DNA of 35,433 nucleotides from IMG/VR virus record IMGVR_UViG_3300021440_000078, positions 1 through 35,433 of that record; one strand, 5' to 3'. A program made the translations under genes and the position numbers. The notes beneath the pieces were generated by a model that made no database searches, was not told where the DNA came from, and saw only the letters and a list, made by a program, of their open reading frames with translations. Shown piece by piece: positions 32,410 through 35,433 of the stretch (position 1 is the first letter of the stretch; each line of letters starts with the position of its first letter). This DNA is from a virus.

Positions 32410-33234
32410 GTGATCCGAAAACTCGGCTATATCCACCGGGAGCCATCGCTGTTCGTCAAGGCGGGCAGCGCGGTTCGCTCGCGACGGGTACCTGACTCGT
32501 TCGAGCCGACTAGGCACCCTGAGTTTGCCAAGCGCTGGACCTTCCCGCTCGACCAGGGGGAAACCAGCGCTTGCACTGGGTTTTGGGCGGCAAAGGCCTA
32601 CGAGTTAACGATACTCGTGCGACACGGAGTAGAGCTTCAGATTTCTCCGCTTGCTGCGTACTACTGGGGCCGCGCGCGGCTTGCGGAGCGGAACTCCAGT
32701 GGTCAACCAATAGTTGACGACTCAGGCGCGTACACGGGGGATGTGCTTTGGGCCGCCAACTCAATTGGTGTTTGCCCGGAGCGCAGCTGGCCACAGAGGC
32801 GCCACTTTGCGGAGCACGTTAACGACGCACCGGGCCTAGACTGCGTATCCGCTGCGAAGCGCACTAGGCAGCTCTACCCAGCCACTGCACGCCAGATTGT
32901 GGCGTCTGGCGAGAGGCTTGTGCAGCGCGTTTTGCACTCGCTGGACTTGGGGCAATATGTCGGTGTCGCTGTGCCGGTAAGCCATGATTTCATGGATGAC
33001 CAATCGTCTGTTGTGCGTGGCCTGGGTAACGACTACGGGCTGCACCAGGTGGGTGTAATCGACTGGCGCAAAACGGAGGCGGGCGAGTTCGAGCTTCTCG
33101 TCGCTAACTCGTGGGGTGCCGGATGGGGCGGGAAACGCGGCGACGGAGTTGCCCCCCTCGGGTGCCGATGGGCCAGCTCGGCATTTGTAGCTCAGGCCGT
33201 TCACGCGTGCTATTTGGAGGCTCGCAATGCCTGA
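32410..33234 (+). CDS. Papain-like (C1A) cysteine peptidase (274 aa)
   Basis: The GTG at 32410 is preferred over a TTG at 32398; the ribosome site is weak. The sequence has all four papain-family catalytic features: oxyanion Gln49 and nucleophile Cys55 in DQGETSACTGFWAAKAYE, His212 in DYGLHQVGVIDW, and Asn233 in LLVANSWGAGWGGKRG. The last of these is the classic NSWG-xxWG block. Length suits a mature domain with a short N-terminal extension (FEPTRHPEFAKRWTF). No secretion signal is evident. Phages seldom carry C1 peptidases; it could process a virion protein, aid lysis or act on host proteins. The flanking genes encode lipoproteins, which suggests an envelope role, but this is inference. Confidence 0.85.
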   Translation: MIRKLGYIHREPSLFVKAGSAVRSRRVPDSFEPTRHPEFAKRWTFPLDQGETSACTGFWAAKAYELTILVRHGVELQISPLAAYYWGRARLAERNSSGQPIVDDSGAYTGDVLWAANSIGVCPERSWPQRRHFAEHVNDAPGLDCVSAAKRTRQLYPATARQIVASGERLVQRVLHSLDLGQYVGVAVPVSHDFMDDQSSVVRGLGNDYGLHQVGVIDWRKTEAGEFELLVANSWGAGWGGKRGDGVAPLGCRWASSAFVAQAVHACYLEARNA

Positions 33235-33505
33235 CGGGTCATGGATTCTGTGGGCAGCGCTGGCGCTAGGCTGCTCCCCACTCGCCGACATTCCGCCGCT
33301 CGTTGGCAATCCGCCTTCGCGCGCCACGACGCAACTGTGCAGCGCCTACTGCACTCGGTTGACCGAGTGCGCCGCGGATAGCGCTGGACCCACATGCGTG
33401 GCAGACTGCCAGGAAATCCTAGCTAGCCCAGCGCAGCAACGCGCAACTGGGTTTACACGTGACGCCGTTTCGAACTACATGAAGGCACCATGCGACAATC
33501 GATAA
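33227..33505 (+). CDS. Cys-rich lipoprotein (92 aa)
   Basis: ATG 33227 overlaps the peptidase gene by 8 bases. The hydrophobic N-terminus (WILWAALALGC) has a lipobox-like L-A-L-G|C. The mature part holds six further cysteines in CSAYCTRLTECAADSAGPTCVADCQ, spaced C-x3-C-x5-C and so on, a disulfide-style pattern I associate with envelope lipoproteins of Myxococcota. It is the only clue to host. Function is unknown; surface exclusion or a binding domain for the host envelope is possible. Confidence 0.65.
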   Translation: MPDGSWILWAALALGCSPLADIPPLVGNPPSRATTQLCSAYCTRLTECAADSAGPTCVADCQEILASPAQQRATGFTRDAVSNYMKAPCDNR

Positions 33506-34041
33506 AATCAGCGCTAATTCTGCTGTGCATCACCTTCGTGGTAGCTTTCACGTGGCCAGTGAAACAGCTGTGGTGCATTAACGACTACGGTGGGGTGCAC
33601 ATTTTCACTAGATGGGTCGTAGCCAGAGTTGCCTGGCGTTTTCTGGAGCCGCCCCATGTCACCGAATCCTACGCTTGCACAGTTGTTGCTGGCGAAGGGT
33701 TTTGGATCAAGGTCATGTCTGATGCCGCAATTGATCGTAGACCACAATGCGGAACAGCGGCAATCTGCATTGAACGCGGTACACAAAACTCGTATATCAA
33801 TGTGCGCGTGCGAGCCTCGTTTTGGGAGACTGGAACCATCACGGATTCAGTCCACATGACGGCGATGATTAACACGTGGGGCAAAATCTGGGGCCTTAAG
33901 AACGATACGACTTCGACCTTTAGCGTGATGCGCAACCCGCCCAATATCAGCTCACCGTCTCCCGCTGACCTAGCGGCAGCATCTCGCTGCACGACTGGCG
34001 GATGGAACGGTTCCACTTTCGTAGGATGCCCAGTTCCATGA
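33490..34041 (+). CDS. Membrane-anchored or secreted protein, unknown (183 aa)
   Basis: ATG 33490 overlaps the upstream gene by 16 bases. Residues ~7-22 (SALILLCITFVVAFTW) form a signal peptide or single membrane anchor. The exported part has paired cysteines (CTVVAGEGFW, PQCGTAAICIERG, SRCTTGGWNGSTFVGC), probably disulfide-bonded, and beta-like strands (NVRVRASFWETGTITDS). I recognise no family. It may be a surface or superinfection-related protein, based only on export and genomic place. It could also be a holin-type inner-membrane protein, but one TM helix only is seen. Confidence 0.65.
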   Translation: MRQSIKSALILLCITFVVAFTWPVKQLWCINDYGGVHIFTRWVVARVAWRFLEPPHVTESYACTVVAGEGFWIKVMSDAAIDRRPQCGTAAICIERGTQNSYINVRVRASFWETGTITDSVHMTAMINTWGKIWGLKNDTTSTFSVMRNPPNISSPSPADLAAASRCTTGGWNGSTFVGCPVP

Positions 34042-34202
34042 CAGACGACGCCGACCAACACAAAAACGTAGAGCTCTGCCCGCAGTGTAAGCTTCCAGGT
34101 TTATCCCTGGATGCCCCCGACCCGACCGTGCCGCACTGTGCGTGCTGGAAGATTGCTAACCACATGTTCGTGACTCCGACAGGAGAGGAGCCGACCGAAT
34201 GA
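34038..34202 (+). CDS. Small zinc-finger-like protein (54 aa)
   Basis: ATG 34038 overlaps the upstream TGA (ATGA). The 54-residue protein has CPQCKLPG and HCAC motifs (residues 14-37), likely one zinc site. The same ORF open upstream from 34002 overlaps the previous gene's end and is less likely. The function is unknown. It sits in a row of small overlapping genes leading to the amidase. Confidence 0.6.
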   Translation: MTDDADQHKNVELCPQCKLPGLSLDAPDPTVPHCACWKIANHMFVTPTGEEPTE

Positions 34203-34414
34203 GCAACGGCGAACCCAACACCATTATCCCGCCACCGTTAACCAAGCTCGACCGGCAAACCGCAGTCGAGATGACGATCGCAAGCGCGCTGCGAATCAGT
34301 ACGACAGCCGCGGAGATAGCGGGCCTCGCGGAGCAGATGGCCGCCGAAGTGCGCAGTCTCGGCGAGTCATGCGAGCTAGTCGCGGACTGCCTCACCTCGC
34401 CGGGGCTGCAGTGA
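34199..34414 (+). CDS. Small helical protein, unknown (71 aa)
   Basis: ATG 34199 overlaps the upstream TGA. The protein is helical with spaced hydrophobic residues (RQTAVEMTIASALRISTTAAEIAGLAEQMAAEVRSL), suggesting a coiled coil. No signal or TM segment is obvious. A lysis-related partner is possible by location but not shown. GTTAAC lies at 34237 (Leu-Thr). Confidence 0.55.
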   Translation: MSNGEPNTIIPPPLTKLDRQTAVEMTIASALRISTTAAEIAGLAEQMAAEVRSLGESCELVADCLTSPGLQ

Positions 34415-34584
34415 TTGCGGCGTCACTGCGGGATAGTCTGAGCGCGACGGCTCGGGCTCTCGATGCAACGGCGGCGCGCATGCGATTCGTCTCGGCCCAG
34501 ATGGCTGAGTTAGCGGCTGACCTTCGCGAGCGCCAGGGGCCGCCGTCATCGCGCCGTGACTGCCCGTTGGAGGTACATCCGTGA
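34411..34584 (+). CDS. Small helical protein, unknown (57 aa)
   Basis: GTG 34411 overlaps the upstream TGA (GTGA). The protein is helical and Ala/Met/Arg-rich (SLRDSLSATARALDATAARMRFVSAQMAELAADLRER). It ends with SSRRDCPLEVHP. It may pair with the preceding protein as a coiled coil. The function is unknown. The amidase gene starts with another GTGA overlap. Confidence 0.5.
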   Translation: MIAASLRDSLSATARALDATAARMRFVSAQMAELAADLRERQGPPSSRRDCPLEVHP

Positions 34585-35141
34585 TTGATCCAATGGATCC
34601 AATACCCATGATCCGCGCTGTTAACTACTGGGTGGTAGCACGAACCGATATACGACTCATCGTCATCCACACGATGGAGTCGCCCGAGAAACCAGGGACT
34701 GCTCGCGGAGTCGCGGAGTGGTTTGGTGGATTGCGCGGTAAGGCGCCCGAGGCATCGGCTCACTACTGCGTTGATCAGTCGGAGATAATCCAGTGCGTGC
34801 GCTTAGTTGACGTTGCGTGGCACGCTCCGGGCGCCAACCGAACCGGAATCGGAATCGAGCTTGCGGGGTGTGCGGCGCAATCCGACGCGGAATGGGCGGA
34901 TGAAGCGAGCCTGCGGACTCTAGCGCTCGCCAAAGAGCTTTGCGCCCACCTAGCTGCGGTGTACCAAATTCCCGTGCGTAGGTTAACTCCCGCACAGATT
35001 CGCGCCGGCGAGCGTGGGTTTTGCGGACACGGTGACGTTACCGCGGCTTACCCGGAGCGCGGGCACGGACACACGGACCCGGGCCCGAATTTCCCGTGGG
35101 ACGGCTTCCTCGCCAGCGTTTACCGGAGGGGTCTACAGTGA
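34581..35141 (+). CDS. N-acetylmuramoyl-L-alanine amidase endolysin (Amidase_2, 186 aa)
   Basis: GTG 34581 overlaps the upstream stop. The amidase-2 fold is clear: IRLIVIHTME with zinc ligand H30, a VAEWFGG substrate helix, SAHYCVDQSEIIQCVRLVDVAWHAPGANRTGIGIELAGC, and the C-terminal block GFCGHGDV...HTDPGPNFPW with H150 and D166. It cleaves the amide bond between MurNAc and L-Ala of peptidoglycan to release progeny. No signal peptide is present, so a holin or other export route is needed; none was confidently found nearby. GTTAAC copies lie at 34620 and 34982. Confidence 0.88.
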   Translation: MIDPMDPIPMIRAVNYWVVARTDIRLIVIHTMESPEKPGTARGVAEWFGGLRGKAPEASAHYCVDQSEIIQCVRLVDVAWHAPGANRTGIGIELAGCAAQSDAEWADEASLRTLALAKELCAHLAAVYQIPVRRLTPAQIRAGERGFCGHGDVTAAYPERGHGHTDPGPNFPWDGFLASVYRRGLQ

Positions 35142-35311
35142 GCGGCGGACTCGGCGTCGCAATGCGCCTGGCCGAGGCTGCGGCGCGCAAACTCGCAGAG
35201 TTCCGGGAGCGGCAGGTAGAGCGCTCGGCGGCGCGTGCGCGAGCCGCCGGCGAAGCCGCTGCAGCGTCATCTAGAGCAGCCGAGGAGCAAGCGCGTGTCA
35301 ATCGGGGGTGA
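35138..35311 (+). CDS. Small coiled-coil protein (57 aa)
   Basis: GTG 35138 follows GGAGGGG with suitable spacing and overlaps the amidase stop (GTGA). The Ala/Arg/Glu-rich sequence (RLAEAAARKLAEFRERQVERSAARARAAGEAAAASSRAAEEQAR) is a likely coiled coil. It could belong to a spanin or lysis regulator, but no membrane segment is visible. The 3' end overlaps the next gene's start by 17 bases. Confidence 0.5.
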   Translation: MSGGLGVAMRLAEAAARKLAEFRERQVERSAARARAAGEAAAASSRAAEEQARVNRG

Positions 35312-35433
35312 CGACCTGCGGGTGGTTACCCGCTCCCTGCTCAGCCTGACCGAGCTCGCACAGCGTCAGGACTCGGCGCTATCGTCGCTCACGCAGACGG
35401 TGGCCCAACTAGCGGCCACGAGTGCACAGATTG
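35295..35433 (+). CDS. Unknown protein, 3' end outside window (partial)
   Basis: GTG 35295 follows GAGGAG (35282-35287). The frame is open to the end of the window without a stop. The visible N-terminus is helical with regular hydrophobic residues (VVTRSLLSLTELAQRQDSA, LTQTVAQLAAT), suggesting a coiled coil. It is probably part of the lysis or structural small-gene row. Nothing more can be said. Confidence 0.5.
   Translation, partial: MSIGGDDLRVVTRSLLSLTELAQRQDSALSSLTQTVAQLAATSAQI

Larger units (their letters stand above)
519..34987. other. Dispersed palindrome GTTAAC, 37 copies
   Basis: Start positions: 519, 1226, 1894, 2617, 6584, 6775, 7003, 7955, 8855, 10293, 10623, 11880, 12775, 13679, 16769, 17495, 18718, 20510, 20975, 21364, 22090, 22495, 23630, 24605, 26127, 27555, 27691, 28309, 29358, 29911, 30858, 31411, 32604, 32818, 34237, 34620, 34982. 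In coding regions it falls in only two registers: GTT-AAC (Val-Asn, 21 copies) and xxG-TTA-ACx (Leu-Thr, 15 copies). The third register would be a stop. One copy is intergenic. At roughly 57% GC about six copies are expected in this length. The flanking bases vary, so the conserved unit is the 6-mer only. Confidence 0.85.

Noticed and set aside
32375-32411. 12-codon ORF starting GTGA at the lipoprotein stop
   Set aside because: Too short to support as a gene; it may only couple translation to the peptidase gene.
34038-35433. Holin or spanin genes expected beside the amidase
   Set aside because: None of the small proteins has a clear pair of membrane helices or Rz/Rz1 pattern. I did not force a call.
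1-35433. tRNA, integrase, repressor, transposase or reverse transcriptase
   Set aside because: Searched by eye for their signatures and found none that could be supported.

Overview
The window is a contiguous piece of a tailed bacteriophage (or prophage) genome with a contractile tail. Every convincing gene lies on the + strand. Genes are packed tightly, with ATGA/GTGA/TAATG stop-start overlaps at many junctions. Base composition is GC-rich (high fifties percent by eye). I saw no tRNA, integrase, repressor, transposase or CRISPR array. The host is not stated by the sequence. The only host hint is a small Cys-rich lipoprotein (33227-33505) of a style I associate with Myxococcota, which is weak evidence.

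Layout. (1) 1-3386: early/replication genes. These are the C-terminal end of a replication protein, a G39P-like helicase-loader candidate, a dATP/dGTP diphosphohydrolase-like protein and several small unknowns, one with two CxxC pairs. (2) 3387-3550: the main non-coding gap, before the late genes. (3) 3551-13414: packaging and head. Order: TerS, TerL, portal (DUF1073 type), MuF-like protein, a P-loop kinase-like domain fused to a DUF2213-type prohead protease, cement protein, major capsid protein (DUF2184 type), and head-tail connector/completion/terminator proteins. (4) 13418-17848: sheath (DUF3383), tube (DUF3277), a tail assembly chaperone with a classical TTTTTTA -1 frameshift site, and a short (650 aa) tape measure. 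(5) 17850-23767: baseplate. Order: Dit-like protein, Pam3-plug-like protein, hub, spike, gp25-like, J-like, two tandem paralogues, gpI/DUF2612-like. (6) 23778-31926: four large tail-fibre/adhesin genes: glycine-rich, right-handed beta-helix, a 1133-aa multidomain protein with a degenerate SGNH-like domain, and a short accessory protein. (7) 32043-35433: lipoprotein, papain-like C1 peptidase, Cys-rich lipoprotein, membrane-anchored protein, small proteins, an amidase endolysin and coiled-coil proteins, running off the end of the window.

The most unusual signal is not a gene. The palindrome GTTAAC occurs 37 times by hand count, about six times the composition-based expectation. 36 copies lie inside coding regions and one lies in the ribosome-binding region of the major capsid gene. 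Synonymous codons are skewed to create it: 21 of 37 Val-Asn pairs are GTT-AAC. This resembles a highly iterated palindrome (HIP1-like) or a DNA-recognition mark spread through the genome. Its role is unknown.

Functionally the genes form one late programme: DNA replication, headful/cos packaging through TerS/TerL/portal, capsid maturation, contractile tail and baseplate assembly, receptor recognition by modular fibres, then lysis by the amidase. No obvious holin was seen. The lipoproteins and the C1 peptidase are accessory genes of unknown purpose.
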